A DNA stretch of 64,000 nt from Cytobacillus oceanisediminis (GCF_004366035.1 NZ_SOEE01000002.1:248001-312000), one strand, 5' to 3'. Shown: positions 1 to 8,612, counted from the first letter of the stretch. Numbers and translations are program-made. The notes: generated by a model not told the origin, from the sequence alone.

Positions 1-163
1 GCAGCATCAAACTAATTCCAAAAATAGCAACAGCAGTAATGGCAAGCGGTGAAGATGTCGTCAGTGAGGCTTTGATAACCATGGCAAGCAATCCGGCAAA
101 GGATAAAATGGCTCCTGCTAAATGGGTCAGTCCATTTATGGGCTCTCGGATGTATGAATTCAT
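1..163 (-). CDS. Hemolysin III family membrane protein (N-terminal part)
   Basis: Only the first 54 codons lie in the window; the gene runs off the left edge. The protein begins MNSYIREPINGLTHLAGA, the typical opening of the hemolysin III/PAQR-like (TrhA, YplQ) family, followed by the first hydrophobic segments. A clear AGGAGG ribosome binding site lies just upstream of the ATG. Family members are seven-helix membrane proteins, some linked to membrane energetics or fluidity; true haemolytic activity should not be assumed. The assignment rests on the N-terminus only. Confidence 0.8.
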   Translation of the reverse strand, partial: MNSYIREPINGLTHLAGAILSFAGLLAMVIKASLTTSSPLAITAVAIFGISLML

Positions 164-306
164 AATATCTCCTCCTAATATTCTTTTATGTAGTTTTAAT
201 AACTACTTAATATAATATATACAAAACATCATCTAGTCAATATTTACAACTTACGCTTTTTTAAGTAGAATTTATATAATAACAGGGGAGGATTTGATGA
301 ATAAAT

Positions 307-873
307 ATGGAAATGGAAAAACTCATTGCGGATAATCAACTTAAATTGGAAGATATGCCGCAGATCGATTTATATATGGATCAGGTGATCCAGCTATTTG
401 AAAATACTTTTGGCAGCACGACGAGAAACGAAGAGGAAAAAGTGCTGACTAAGACAATGATAAATAACTATGCAAAAGGGAAATTGTTTTTTCCTGTCAA
501 AAATAAAAAATATTCAAAGGAGCACCTTATTTTAATTGCTTTCATTTATCAGCTTAAAGGAGCTCTCTCCATAAACGATATTAAAAGCCTATTAAATGGC
601 GTCAACACCCGAACAGCAGAAGGAAATATGGATCTGGACCATTTTTATCAGCTATACCTCGATTTAACTAAACTTAATGTCGATGCTTTTATGAATGATC
701 TGGAAAATCAGGCAGCCAGGGCAGCAGAGGAAGCAAAAGAGCTTAATGAGGATCAGCCAGCTGAGCTTGAAAAAGTCCTGCTGGCTACTTCACTGGTTCA
801 CATGAGCAACTTATACCGAAAAGCAGCTGAACGCATTGTAGACGATGTAAAAAATGGAGCGGATCAAAAATAG
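307..873 (+). CDS. DUF1836 domain-containing protein
   Basis: A 188-residue soluble acidic protein matching the DUF1836 family: an N-terminal MPQIDLYMDQVIQLFE stretch followed by a basic segment with a KTMINNYAKGKL-like helix, which looks like a winged-helix or MerR-like DNA-binding fold. Function is unknown; a role in transcription is inference. The start is not well defined: the strong GGGGAGGA site at 286-293 is about 14 nt upstream of this ATG but 4-5 nt from an out-of-frame ATG at 297, which opens a 12-codon ORF. A second in-frame ATG is at 313. The next small ORF overlaps its 3' end. Confidence 0.7.
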   Translation: MEMEKLIADNQLKLEDMPQIDLYMDQVIQLFENTFGSTTRNEEEKVLTKTMINNYAKGKLFFPVKNKKYSKEHLILIAFIYQLKGALSINDIKSLLNGVNTRTAEGNMDLDHFYQLYLDLTKLNVDAFMNDLENQAARAAEEAKELNEDQPAELEKVLLATSLVHMSNLYRKAAERIVDDVKNGADQK

Positions 874-1033
874 GAAGGCGGGAAAATCCATCAAGAATAG
901 AGAGAAACGAAAACCAGGGCTGCTGCGTGAGCTTTTGAATGAATTCCTGGATTCCATTGTGATCTCATTACTTATTCGGATCGTACTGTGGATTCCGAGG
1001 GTAATTTTCATCTTCTTTAAAAATTTGTTTTAA
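854..1033 (+). CDS. Small basic membrane protein, 59 aa
   Basis: This ORF overlaps the last 20 bp of the DUF1836 gene in another frame. It has a highly basic N-terminal half (many Lys and Arg) and a C-terminal amphipathic/hydrophobic half, LLIRIVLWIPRVIFIFFKNL. That layout resembles small unnamed Bacillus membrane proteins ending in a WIPR..FKNxF motif. The start has no strong ribosome binding site, so expression probably depends on coupling to the upstream gene. Function unknown. Confidence 0.5.
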   Translation: MERIKNRKAGKSIKNREKRKPGLLRELLNEFLDSIVISLLIRIVLWIPRVIFIFFKNLF

Positions 1034-1173
1034 TAATAAGCAATTGGTTCGGACAGGAGAAAACGACATGACGCCCATAGAGTCCGAACCAGTTTCGTCT
1101 TCGAACAGAAAAAGGAGATACTCCCGTGCCAGAGTCCGAACCTGACACCACTTTGGACAATAAACCAAAACAA

Positions 1174-1206
1174 AACCTGGGCTGCAAAGGCCCAGGTTCA
1201 TTTTTT
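1174..1206. terminator. Bidirectional intrinsic terminator after uppP
   Basis: Inverted repeat AACCTGGGC/GCCCAGGTT with a short loop. A T-rich tract follows on the minus strand (end of uppP), and a CATTTTTT tract follows on the plus strand. Confidence 0.75.
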
Positions 1207-2035
1207 AAAGAAATATGAAATATATAACCCCTGCAAGTACAATTCTGTAAATGGCAAAAGGAATAAGTTTAACTTTATTGATCATCTTCAAAAAGAAGCG
1301 GATCGAAATCAAGGCAAAAACAAATGCACTGATGAAGCCTGCAATAAAGAAAGGCAGTGCATCGACTGAAAAGTACTCGAGATTTTTTATTAAGGATAGA
1401 AAACTCGCGCCAGCCATGATGGGTACAGCCATGATAAAAGTAAAATCAGCTGCAGCACGGTGTGACAGGCCAAGCAGCACGCCGCCTGAAATGGTTGAAC
1501 CTGAACGTGAGAACCCGGGCCAAAGTGAGAAGCACTGAATCAATCCAATAGATAAAGCCTGTTTATAGGTGATTTGATCAACTGAAACTGTTTTCGGGTC
1601 TTTGCCTCCAAAAATATCAGCAAAAATCATCAGAAATGCACCAATAACCAAACCAATCAGTACCGTCTCAGTTGAAAACAGGTGTTCATCAATATAATCC
1701 TCAAATAAAACACCAAGAATCCCGGCAGGAATTAACCCGACAATCACTTGAGACAATTTCAGACGGCTCTGTTTTTCTTCTGAGTTTTTATTCCTCCCTC
1801 CAAGACCGAGCATTTCAATGAACCGTTCCTTAAAAATGATCACAACCGCTAAGATGGAACCGAGCTGAATGACAACTTTAAAGGTATTAGCTTCATATTT
1901 TGACAAAAACTCTTTTGTATTGAGCCACATATCATCCACAATAATCATATGTCCAGTAGACGACACTGGAGCAAACTCCGTCATTCCTTCTACAAATCCC
2001 AGAATAATCGCTTTTAAAATCATAATAAAATCCAT
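1205..2035 (-). CDS. uppP: Undecaprenyl-diphosphatase UppP (BacA)
   Basis: 276-residue polytopic membrane protein that dephosphorylates undecaprenyl diphosphate, recycling the lipid carrier for cell-wall synthesis; overproduction is linked to bacitracin resistance. The two family signatures are visible: GFVEGMTEFAPVSSTGHMI near residues 13-31 and the PGFSRSGSTI motif near residues 173-182, together forming the active site. Length is normal for the family (about 270). A GGAG site lies upstream of the ATG. Monocistronic, ending at a bidirectional terminator. Confidence 0.95.
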   Translation of the reverse strand: MDFIMILKAIILGFVEGMTEFAPVSSTGHMIIVDDMWLNTKEFLSKYEANTFKVVIQLGSILAVVIIFKERFIEMLGLGGRNKNSEEKQSRLKLSQVIVGLIPAGILGVLFEDYIDEHLFSTETVLIGLVIGAFLMIFADIFGGKDPKTVSVDQITYKQALSIGLIQCFSLWPGFSRSGSTISGGVLLGLSHRAAADFTFIMAVPIMAGASFLSLIKNLEYFSVDALPFFIAGFISAFVFALISIRFFLKMINKVKLIPFAIYRIVLAGVIYFIFL

Positions 2036-2190
2036 CTTTTAATTAATTCTCCTTTTATAGCATCTGATTCAACTAAACTACATTTAATGATTATAAACCA
2101 TTTAAGATAGATAGAAACAATTTTTTACAAAGTAATATAGATGTAAAGTGTCCATTAATTAGCACTAACGCACTAATGGAACCGGTATGA

Positions 2191-2231
2191 TTGAAAGACC
2201 AGGCGATTATAGCATAATAATCGCCTTTCAA
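2191..2231. repeat. Long inverted repeat upstream of nirK
   Basis: TTGAAAG..AGGCGATTAT and ATAATCGCCTTTCAA form a stem of about 15 bp around a short loop. No clear T-run follows on either strand, so it could be a weak terminator, an mRNA stabiliser or an operator. Confidence 0.55.
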
Positions 2232-2308
2232 AGTAATAACTCTTCTATCCTTTTTAACATAAAAATGTGATCACTAATTCACAAACTCTTCACAGAATTT
2301 CAAAGTCT

Positions 2309-2324
2309 TGTGAGAAAAATCACC
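2309..2324 (+). promoter_or_regulatory. Fnr-like box upstream of nirK
   Basis: TGTGA-N6-TCACC matches the Bacillus Fnr consensus TGTGA-N6-TCACA except for the last base. A second pair of half-sites with an 8-nt gap (TGTGATCACTAATTCACA) lies about 40 bp upstream. Position ahead of a nitrite reductase fits oxygen-limited induction; this is inference from the motif. Confidence 0.5.
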
Positions 2325-2391
2325 AAATTCAGTCCATATTTACCATATGATAAAAGCAGATAAACCAATCGATTATAAGGAGGAAATCAAG

Positions 2392-3453
2392 ATGAAAAAA
2401 GGAGTAAAATATCTGCTTACTTCGGCTATAGGCATAGGGTTAATAACGGGATGCAGCCAGGGGGCAGCACCGGAAAGTTCCCTTCAGCCTGAGGAAAAGG
2501 TCCTGGCTGCAGAAACAACAAAGCCTGAGGCAATCGCTCCGCATAAAGACTTAAATCAGGAACCCATTCCATTGAAAATTGATAGAGTCGGGCCGAATGA
2601 AGTAAATGTGGAAATGACTTCCCAAATCACGGATATTGAAATCGACAAAGGAAAATTCTATAAAGCATGGACGTTTAATGGTGAAGCGCCAGGCCCTGTA
2701 GTTGTCGTCAATGAAGGGGACACAATCAATTTCACCTTAAAAAACATGGATCCGGCAATACCGCACAGCATGGACTTTCACGCTGTACACGCAGCTCCTT
2801 CAAAAGACTTCTCCAACGTTCAGCCAGATGAAACGGGAACATTCAGTTATCCTGCAAATAAACCAGGCGTGTTCATGTATCATTGCGGAACTTCACCGGT
2901 ATTATCACATATAGCAAATGGTATGCACGGAACTATAATTGTAAAGCCAAAAGACGGCTATCCGACTGATAAAGAGATTGATAGAGAATTTACAATTATA
3001 CAAAACGAGTGGTATAAGTACAACGATCTGGAGGATTTTTCAAACGGCGTACCCAGTCATGTGGTTTTCTCCACAAAAGCTTTAAAAGAAGGAGACCCTA
3101 ATACTAATGGGGATACGTTCACACTTAAGGATAATCCGTTTCTGGCTAAAGTAGGGGATAAGGTGAGGATATATGTAAATAATGTAGGGCCAAATGAAGT
3201 AAGCTCGTTCCATGTGGTGGGTACTGTGTTTGATGACGTATACATTGATGGCAACCCCTATAACCGCTATAAAGGTCTCCAAACGGTTATGCTCCCGGCA
3301 AGCGGCGGGGCAGTAGTGGAGTTTACAGTTACCAAAGAAGGCAGCTATCCAATTGTTACTCATCAGTTTAACCATGCACAAAAAGGAGCCGTCGCCATCC
3401 TGAAGGTAACTGAGACAGGTGAAGACGACGGTAAGGCTACAATGAGCCATTAA
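2392..3453 (+). CDS. nirK: Copper-containing nitrite reductase NirK (lipoprotein)
   Basis: Reduces nitrite to nitric oxide in denitrification, on the outer face of the membrane. The ATG at 2392 follows a perfect AAGGAGGAA site and gives a 353-residue protein with signal peptide and lipobox LITGC (Cys21). Two cupredoxin domains follow. Predicted type 1 copper ligands are His125, Cys165, His173 and Met178. Type 2 ligands are His130, His164 and His324. The catalytic pair is Asp128 and His274. The class resembles the Geobacillus-type NirK, anchored by a lipid. It is followed after 129 bp by nos accessory genes; no terminator is obvious in that gap. Confidence 0.93.
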   Translation: MKKGVKYLLTSAIGIGLITGCSQGAAPESSLQPEEKVLAAETTKPEAIAPHKDLNQEPIPLKIDRVGPNEVNVEMTSQITDIEIDKGKFYKAWTFNGEAPGPVVVVNEGDTINFTLKNMDPAIPHSMDFHAVHAAPSKDFSNVQPDETGTFSYPANKPGVFMYHCGTSPVLSHIANGMHGTIIVKPKDGYPTDKEIDREFTIIQNEWYKYNDLEDFSNGVPSHVVFSTKALKEGDPNTNGDTFTLKDNPFLAKVGDKVRIYVNNVGPNEVSSFHVVGTVFDDVYIDGNPYNRYKGLQTVMLPASGGAVVEFTVTKEGSYPIVTHQFNHAQKGAVAILKVTETGEDDGKATMSH

Positions 3454-3582
3454 ATATAAATAAAAATTCAACTTAAAATAAATTATACAAGATAAGAATT
3501 GAAAATGGAAATTCTTTTTCCGGAGGCCTATTTAGAATTGATAGGTTGCCAGAATGCATACTTCCGGGCAGGTGAGCGCTGA

Positions 3583-4935
3583 GTGTATAAAAAAATCGGA
3601 TGGTTCCTAGTATTTTTCAGTTTGGTCCTGGCCGGAAAAGCTTCCGCTCAGGAAATGACAGCAGTCTCATCAAAAGAGCTGAGAGAGGCCTTGTCTGACC
3701 CCGAGGTATCAGTCATAAAATTACAATCCGGAATATATGAAGGGAACTTCCTTATAGATAGAAAGGTTCACATTATAGGAGATAAAGGAACAAGAATAAT
3801 GGGAACAGAAAAAGGCCATGTGCTGACGATTGCTGCAGATGATGTGATTGTGGAAAATCTGGAGGTGGAGGGAAGCGGTTCACAGAATGCCGGAATATAT
3901 GTGAAAGGAGACCGCGCTTTTCTACATCATATTGCCCTTAGAAATGTATTTCACGGCATCTATGCAAGGAATTCCTATGGACACAGGTTTGAAAATAACC
4001 TCATTACCAGTTTCCATGGCATAAATCGGCACAAAGGCTTTGGCATTTATTTAATTGAAGCACCCAATACTGCAGTGAAGGAGAATTACTTCTATCACAC
4101 ACAGGATGGTGTTTATGTGTCCTATTCAGATTTTTGTGAAGTCACGGGGAACCTCATGTTTAAAGCACGGTATGGCGTGCATACGATGGATTCGCGCAAT
4201 GTATTAATAGCTGACAATCAGGTAACCGAAAGCATTAACGGCCTTATGATCATGCAAAGCTATGAAATTTTTATACTTGAAAACTACTTCTTTAAAAATA
4301 CAGCGATTGACGGAGCAGGAATCTTTATTTATGACACATTCGATTCCAAAATATCTTCAAACATAGTAATAGGCAATTTCAGAGGGATTATTCTTGAAAA
4401 TGCAAAAAGGAACAGACTGGAATTTAACAATATTCTGCAGAATGATACCGGCATTGAAATTGGGAAGAATTCAAATGATAACACCATTTATTTAAATAAT
4501 TTTTCAGGGAATACAAGACAGGTTATCTCGGAAAAAGATAACAGGAATCTATTCAGTAAAGACAATTATGGAAACTATTTTGATGATCATCATTTATTAA
4601 ATTTGGATCATGACCATAAAGTGGACTTTGCCTATAAAAGCGGAGATGTTTTTTATCAGATGGCAGATGATGAGCCCTTATTGCAGATCTTTTATCAAAG
4701 TCCAGCCGTAGAGCTATGGAATATGATAGAACAATACACCCCGATTCCATCAGAAGCATTTATCATAGATGAGTCGCCGCTTGCTGAACCTGCGCCTGTG
4801 AAACAGAAAACATTCATTTCAGAAAAAAATCATATCAGTCATAGCGGCGAATATCCTTTAATCTTATTTTTTTTCCTGATCACTTCGGCAAGTGTGCTTA
4901 TATTTAAGTTTGGGAGGAAGCACAATGAAATATAG
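3583..4935 (+). CDS. nosD: NosD-like copper-site maturation protein
   Basis: 450-residue exported protein with N-terminal signal peptide, a long right-handed beta-helix built from repeats of N-x-(I/V)-xx-N-x(2)-G type (about residues 80-330), and a C-terminal membrane segment near residues 425-445. NosD works with the NosFY ABC transporter in assembling the copper centre of nitrous oxide reductase. The start is GTG with a weak site. Its 3' end overlaps nosL by 11 bp, so the two are translationally coupled. nosZ itself is absent next to it. Confidence 0.85.
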   Translation: MYKKIGWFLVFFSLVLAGKASAQEMTAVSSKELREALSDPEVSVIKLQSGIYEGNFLIDRKVHIIGDKGTRIMGTEKGHVLTIAADDVIVENLEVEGSGSQNAGIYVKGDRAFLHHIALRNVFHGIYARNSYGHRFENNLITSFHGINRHKGFGIYLIEAPNTAVKENYFYHTQDGVYVSYSDFCEVTGNLMFKARYGVHTMDSRNVLIADNQVTESINGLMIMQSYEIFILENYFFKNTAIDGAGIFIYDTFDSKISSNIVIGNFRGIILENAKRNRLEFNNILQNDTGIEIGKNSNDNTIYLNNFSGNTRQVISEKDNRNLFSKDNYGNYFDDHHLLNLDHDHKVDFAYKSGDVFYQMADDEPLLQIFYQSPAVELWNMIEQYTPIPSEAFIIDESPLAEPAPVKQKTFISEKNHISHSGEYPLILFFFLITSASVLIFKFGRKHNEI

Positions 4936-5398
4936 ATATATTCTTCTAATGGCTGTTCTGGTGATATTTTTAAGTGGCTGCTCATCATCAGCTTCGGAAC
5001 CGGCAGTGATTAAACAGAATCGTGATAGCTGCGATAATTGCAATATGGGTATCATAGAGCTGGAATCGGCGGCACAGCTCATTTTGAAAAGCGGGAAGCC
5101 TGTTCTGTTCGATGATATTGGCTGCATGATTCAATATATACAGACTGAGAATCCTGAATATGATGCTGCCTTTGTACATGATTACCTCAGCAGGGAATGG
5201 ATATCGTTTGAATCAAGCTCTTTTATACAGAACGGTCATATTGAAAGTCCCATGAGCTATGGAATTGCAGCTTTTGAATCATTGGAAAAAGCCGAAGAAT
5301 ATCAGAAAAAACACGGAGGTATAGTGTTGTTGAAAGAAGATCTTTTAAAAGCAGATATTAAGAGCTTTAAAGGAGAAGGAATGAAACACAGCCATTAA
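4925..5398 (+). CDS. nosL: NosL copper chaperone lipoprotein
   Basis: 157-residue lipoprotein with lipobox FLSGC (Cys19). The NosL Cu(I)-binding signature C36-D-N-C39-N-M41 is intact. NosL delivers copper for nitrous oxide reductase maturation. The ATG at 4925 follows a GGGAGGA site and lies inside the end of nosD. C-terminal residues KHSH may add metal ligands. Similar NosL-family proteins can serve other copper enzymes, and the nearest one here is NirK. Confidence 0.88.
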   Translation: MKYRYILLMAVLVIFLSGCSSSASEPAVIKQNRDSCDNCNMGIIELESAAQLILKSGKPVLFDDIGCMIQYIQTENPEYDAAFVHDYLSREWISFESSSFIQNGHIESPMSYGIAAFESLEKAEEYQKKHGGIVLLKEDLLKADIKSFKGEGMKHSH

Positions 5399-5433
5399 AG
5401 CTTAAATTTCCCTCAGCATGAGGAGGAAACGAT

Positions 5434-6387
5434 ATGAATCCCAAACTATTGTATTCTATGACTAAATATGAGCTTAGGCTGCTGTTAAGAAGCAGGTGGC
5501 TTTTAAATTTTATGGTTCTTTTTTTCTTTCTGGCAGGACTTCTTTACTTATATGGTCTTCAATCTGTCAAATCAGACCCCGCTGAAATTTCCTATGGACT
5601 GGAAGGTGTGAATGCCAATATCGAAACCATGGGTGTTAACCCGGAATATTACGGACTCAAAGAAATAAAGCCGGAAGAGGGGGAAACAGCCGGTTTTAGC
5701 CAGTCTGCCTACAATCGTTCGATTGCCATGCTGATGAATCTTTCTCTATGGATGCTGCCCATCATATGTATGATCCTTGGCAGCAGTTCCATAATTGCCG
5801 ATAAAGAAAATGGAAGATTATCATTATACAGAACCTATCATGCTTCTTCAGGATATTACCTGATCAGCAAATTCCTGTCTTTGGTTATCTCATTATTCTT
5901 TGTCATAGGGCTATCATATGGTCTCTTCGGCTTCTATTTCTCTTTGGCGGGCAGTTCCATTGCAGCACATATTTTTCAAGTGTTTTTACTGATTAATATG
6001 CTTCTAATCCTTGTATTCTCAGCAGCATCTTTACTGATTGGAGCTTTTTCCAAATCAAGGATGCAAGGACTGTCAGCAGCAATGATTTTCTGGATCATTA
6101 TTGTGTTTGTATATGAATTTATCATCTTTTCAGTCACCGGGTGGATTCCTTATTCATTGAAGCAAATCAGTCTATTCTTTTTAATCCTTCTAAATCCTGT
6201 GGAATCCGTTCGCGTCTGGTCGATATCAAAACTGAATTCCGAATATGTATTTGGTCCGGAATACTTAATGATCGAGAAGTGGGGGGCAAATGGTTCTCTC
6301 ACACTTGCCCTGACACTATCCATTATCCTCATTATTCTTATAACATTCATTACATCAGCCCGGGTTTTATCTAAGAGAGGTGTGTAA
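5434..6387 (+). CDS. nosY: NosY-like ABC transporter permease
   Basis: 317-residue membrane protein with about six hydrophobic segments and a large extracytoplasmic loop after the first helix, as in ABC-2/NosY permeases. It would pair with the ATPase encoded directly downstream. The start follows GAGGAGGAAACG. In known systems NosDFY is needed for nitrous oxide reductase copper assembly, probably moving a sulfur species or helping copper transfer. Confidence 0.8.
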   Translation: MNPKLLYSMTKYELRLLLRSRWLLNFMVLFFFLAGLLYLYGLQSVKSDPAEISYGLEGVNANIETMGVNPEYYGLKEIKPEEGETAGFSQSAYNRSIAMLMNLSLWMLPIICMILGSSSIIADKENGRLSLYRTYHASSGYYLISKFLSLVISLFFVIGLSYGLFGFYFSLAGSSIAAHIFQVFLLINMLLILVFSAASLLIGAFSKSRMQGLSAAMIFWIIIVFVYEFIIFSVTGWIPYSLKQISLFFLILLNPVESVRVWSISKLNSEYVFGPEYLMIEKWGANGSLTLALTLSIILIILITFITSARVLSKRGV

Positions 6388-6388
6388 G

Positions 6389-7087
6389 ATGATTTTGGAA
6401 TTGAAGGATTTATCCAAAGTATATAAAAAAAAGACAGCATTGGAACGGTTGAATCTCCACATTGAAAAGGGGGATTGTATTGTCTTGTGCGGAGGGAACG
6501 GAGCCGGAAAAAGTACGATGATTAAAATGCTTACTGGCGTTGAAAGTCCCACAACAGGAAGTGTGGCATTCCATTCGAAACAGCAAAAGCCATTTGCTTA
6601 CATGCCCGACCAAATGATTTTCCCATCAGAACTTACACCTTATGAAATCCTTGATTATTACAGGCAATTTCTAAATAAAAACAAGGAATCGGTGAAATGG
6701 GTATTAGAAAAAACAGGCTTGTGGAGCGAGCGGAACCAAAAAGCTGGAGGATTCTCAAAAGGGATGTCCCAGCGGCTTAATCTTGCTCAGTGTATGCTTG
6801 CAGACACGGACATCTATATCCTCGATGAACCAACAGACGGATTGGACCCCTATTGGGTAATTCAGCTAAAGAAAATAATAAAGGAACTGAAAGAGGAGAA
6901 TAAAACGATCATTGTAAGCAGTCATATTATGAGAGACGCCATTGAGATCGCAGACAAGTTAATCATTTTATTTAATGGGAAAATAAAGTTTTTTGGAACA
7001 CTTAATCAGGTATATAAGGAATACAGATGCATTTCATTGGAGGAAGTATTCCTTTCAATTCACAAAAATGAACAGCAAACGGGATAA
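6389..7087 (+). CDS. nosF: NosF-like ABC transporter ATP-binding protein
   Basis: 232-residue ATPase with Walker A GGNGAGKS, signature FSKGMSQR (in place of LSGGQ), Walker B IYILDEPTDG and an H-loop SSH. The ATG at 6389 lies 1 bp after the nosY stop with GAGAGGTG ahead, indicating coupling. It completes the nosD-L-Y-F set; the strong hairpin terminator after it closes the unit. Confidence 0.85.
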   Translation: MILELKDLSKVYKKKTALERLNLHIEKGDCIVLCGGNGAGKSTMIKMLTGVESPTTGSVAFHSKQQKPFAYMPDQMIFPSELTPYEILDYYRQFLNKNKESVKWVLEKTGLWSERNQKAGGFSKGMSQRLNLAQCMLADTDIYILDEPTDGLDPYWVIQLKKIIKELKEENKTIIVSSHIMRDAIEIADKLIILFNGKIKFFGTLNQVYKEYRCISLEEVFLSIHKNEQQTG

Positions 7088-7135
7088 GGCCAAAAGGCGA
7101 TTCAAATTAGGAACCGCTTTTTGGTCAGCTTTTTA
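7088..7135 (+). terminator. Terminator after nosF
   Basis: GGCCAAAAGGCG pairs with CGCTTTTTGGTC across a 15-nt loop and is followed by a T-rich tract. The convergent gene ends at the same site, so it may act both ways. Confidence 0.75.
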
Positions 7136-8383
7136 TTTTACATAAAATGAATATTGTTCAACATCCTTTGCCCACACCTTCGCATTTTTACCATTGAGAT
7201 CGGCAATCCATATATCCCCTTTTTGCTGGGCAAGCTTTTTTCTGATCCAAGTTAATTTATGGGCATTCTTTATATAGAGAGGATCATAATCTCCAATTGA
7301 TTTTTTGGGATAGGTGATCCTCGTTTGCTGGATCTTGTTTAGCTGAATCAAACAAAGTGTTGGTTCGGGCCGCCTTTGCGGATCATTTGACCATTCACTT
7401 TCATCCACCCGTGATGCGACCAGTCTCTCATTATCCACCCAGGTAAAGCCCATTTCCGCAAATTTTGCAGGTGTAAGGTTCATGGTTTTATAAGCAGGCA
7501 ATTCAGTCACCTTCAATTTTTTGTTTTTAAAGCCCAACACAATCCTGCCCCCGCCAGCGATATATCCCAATAAATTTCTGCCGGGTGCCCATTTAGGGAC
7601 ATCCAAATGAAGGATCATCTCATCAAGAACTTCAAAATTTTTTCCATCTGCAGAGATGACACAGACCATATCACTGTCCATGGACCATGATGCAGTTGGA
7701 TTAACAATGAATGAGATCCATTTTCCATCTGGTGAGAATTCAAATGTCGTTGCATTAATGGACTTAATGGAAGCTTTGCCATTGCCTATTTCCTTAGGAA
7801 TCGTGAAGAAAGGTTCAACATATTCGGTCAAATTAAGCTTTTCAAGATCATTCGGCAGCTGAACCTTATATAGGATGGGACTTGTCCAGCCATCAGGCCT
7901 TAAGACAGCGCTTGAAGAGACAATAAAGGCTGTTCCGGCAGGATACCAATTAAAATCATCTACTCCTAAAGCAACATTATGGAATTCCTTCAAATCTGAG
8001 ATGTTTAAAACACTGTTGCTGGTAAAAGCAATCTTATTATCGGAAGGTGCCCATTTGGCATTCCCGCCACCTTGAAAGATCTTTTTATGCATCTTTGCCT
8101 GTACATTGTATACCCATATCTCTGTGCTGTTTTCCATATTAGAAGAATGTATTTCAGTCGTTTCCTTTTCATATAAAAGCCATTGGCCGTCATAGGACCA
8201 TGTTGGCGTATTATTGAATTTTGCAGGTTCAGCTGTAATCTGTTCTTCGACATTTCCTGTTTTCAACCACAAATAGCCACTTCTTATAAAAGCTGCCTGC
8301 ATATTATTTTCTCCCGTATCTCCCCATGCCTCTGACGGGATAATAAGCAGGAAGCACCAAAAAAGCAAAAAAAGCTTGCGCAT
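7133..8383 (-). CDS. Secreted TolB-like beta-propeller protein
   Basis: 416 residues with a cleavable signal peptide (cleavage after about residue 21). Repeated blades carry W-S-x-D-G-x-W, F-S-P-D-G-K-W and W-A-P-G motifs, characteristic of TolB/WD40-like propellers (about residues 55-380). Gram-positive bacteria lack the Tol-Pal system, so this is a generic extracytoplasmic binding scaffold of unknown partner. ATG with AAGGA upstream. Monocistronic and convergent with the nos genes. Confidence 0.75.
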   Translation of the reverse strand: MRKLFLLFWCFLLIIPSEAWGDTGENNMQAAFIRSGYLWLKTGNVEEQITAEPAKFNNTPTWSYDGQWLLYEKETTEIHSSNMENSTEIWVYNVQAKMHKKIFQGGGNAKWAPSDNKIAFTSNSVLNISDLKEFHNVALGVDDFNWYPAGTAFIVSSSAVLRPDGWTSPILYKVQLPNDLEKLNLTEYVEPFFTIPKEIGNGKASIKSINATTFEFSPDGKWISFIVNPTASWSMDSDMVCVISADGKNFEVLDEMILHLDVPKWAPGRNLLGYIAGGGRIVLGFKNKKLKVTELPAYKTMNLTPAKFAEMGFTWVDNERLVASRVDESEWSNDPQRRPEPTLCLIQLNKIQQTRITYPKKSIGDYDPLYIKNAHKLTWIRKKLAQQKGDIWIADLNGKNAKVWAKDVEQYSFYVK

Positions 8384-8544
8384 ATCTTATCCTTCTTCCT
8401 TCTAGTAATTGGCTTAAAGTTTATTATGGGCAAAGAGAGTAATTTTATTGAAAAAGGTTCAGCTCTTTGAAAATGCTTATTATTTTCGATAAGCTTTCAT
8501 TTACTTTATAATGAATGGATAATTATTCAAATTTGCAGGGCACA

Positions 8545-8569
8545 GTTTTTGCGTGTGCAGTTTGGGTAA
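8545..8569 (+). promoter_or_regulatory. Sigma-B-type promoter for the CorC-family gene
   Basis: GTTTTT at 8545-8550, 13-nt spacer, GGGTAA at 8564-8569. This fits the general-stress sigma-B consensus (GTTTAA, 12-15 nt, GGGTAT). The same boxes and spacing recur before speD. It lies about 40 nt upstream of the start codon. Confidence 0.65.
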
Positions 8570-8612
8570 AAAACAATTACAAATGTATATATAAAAATGG
8601 AGGAAACCAAAT

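Larger units (their letters stand above)
2036..2391. other. Intergenic regulatory region between uppP and nirK
   Basis: AT-rich region without a credible gene. It contains a short inverted repeat (TCCATTA...TAATGGA, about 2151-2180), a long near-perfect hairpin at 2191-2230, and TGTGA/TCACA half-sites close to nirK. It must hold the divergent promoters of uppP and nirK. Confidence 0.6.

Noticed and set aside
1034..1170. Repeated AGTCCGAACC blocks after the small ORF as a mobile element
   Set aside because: Only short inverted fragments (GGTTCGGAC/GTCCGAACC); no ends, ORF or duplication that would support an element.
2347..2391. Longer NirK start
   Set aside because: It lacks a ribosome binding site and would put 15 polar residues before the lipoprotein signal peptide.
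3082..3471. 129-codon minus-strand ORF inside nirK
   Set aside because: Antisense shadow of nirK; no start signals and no recognisable protein.
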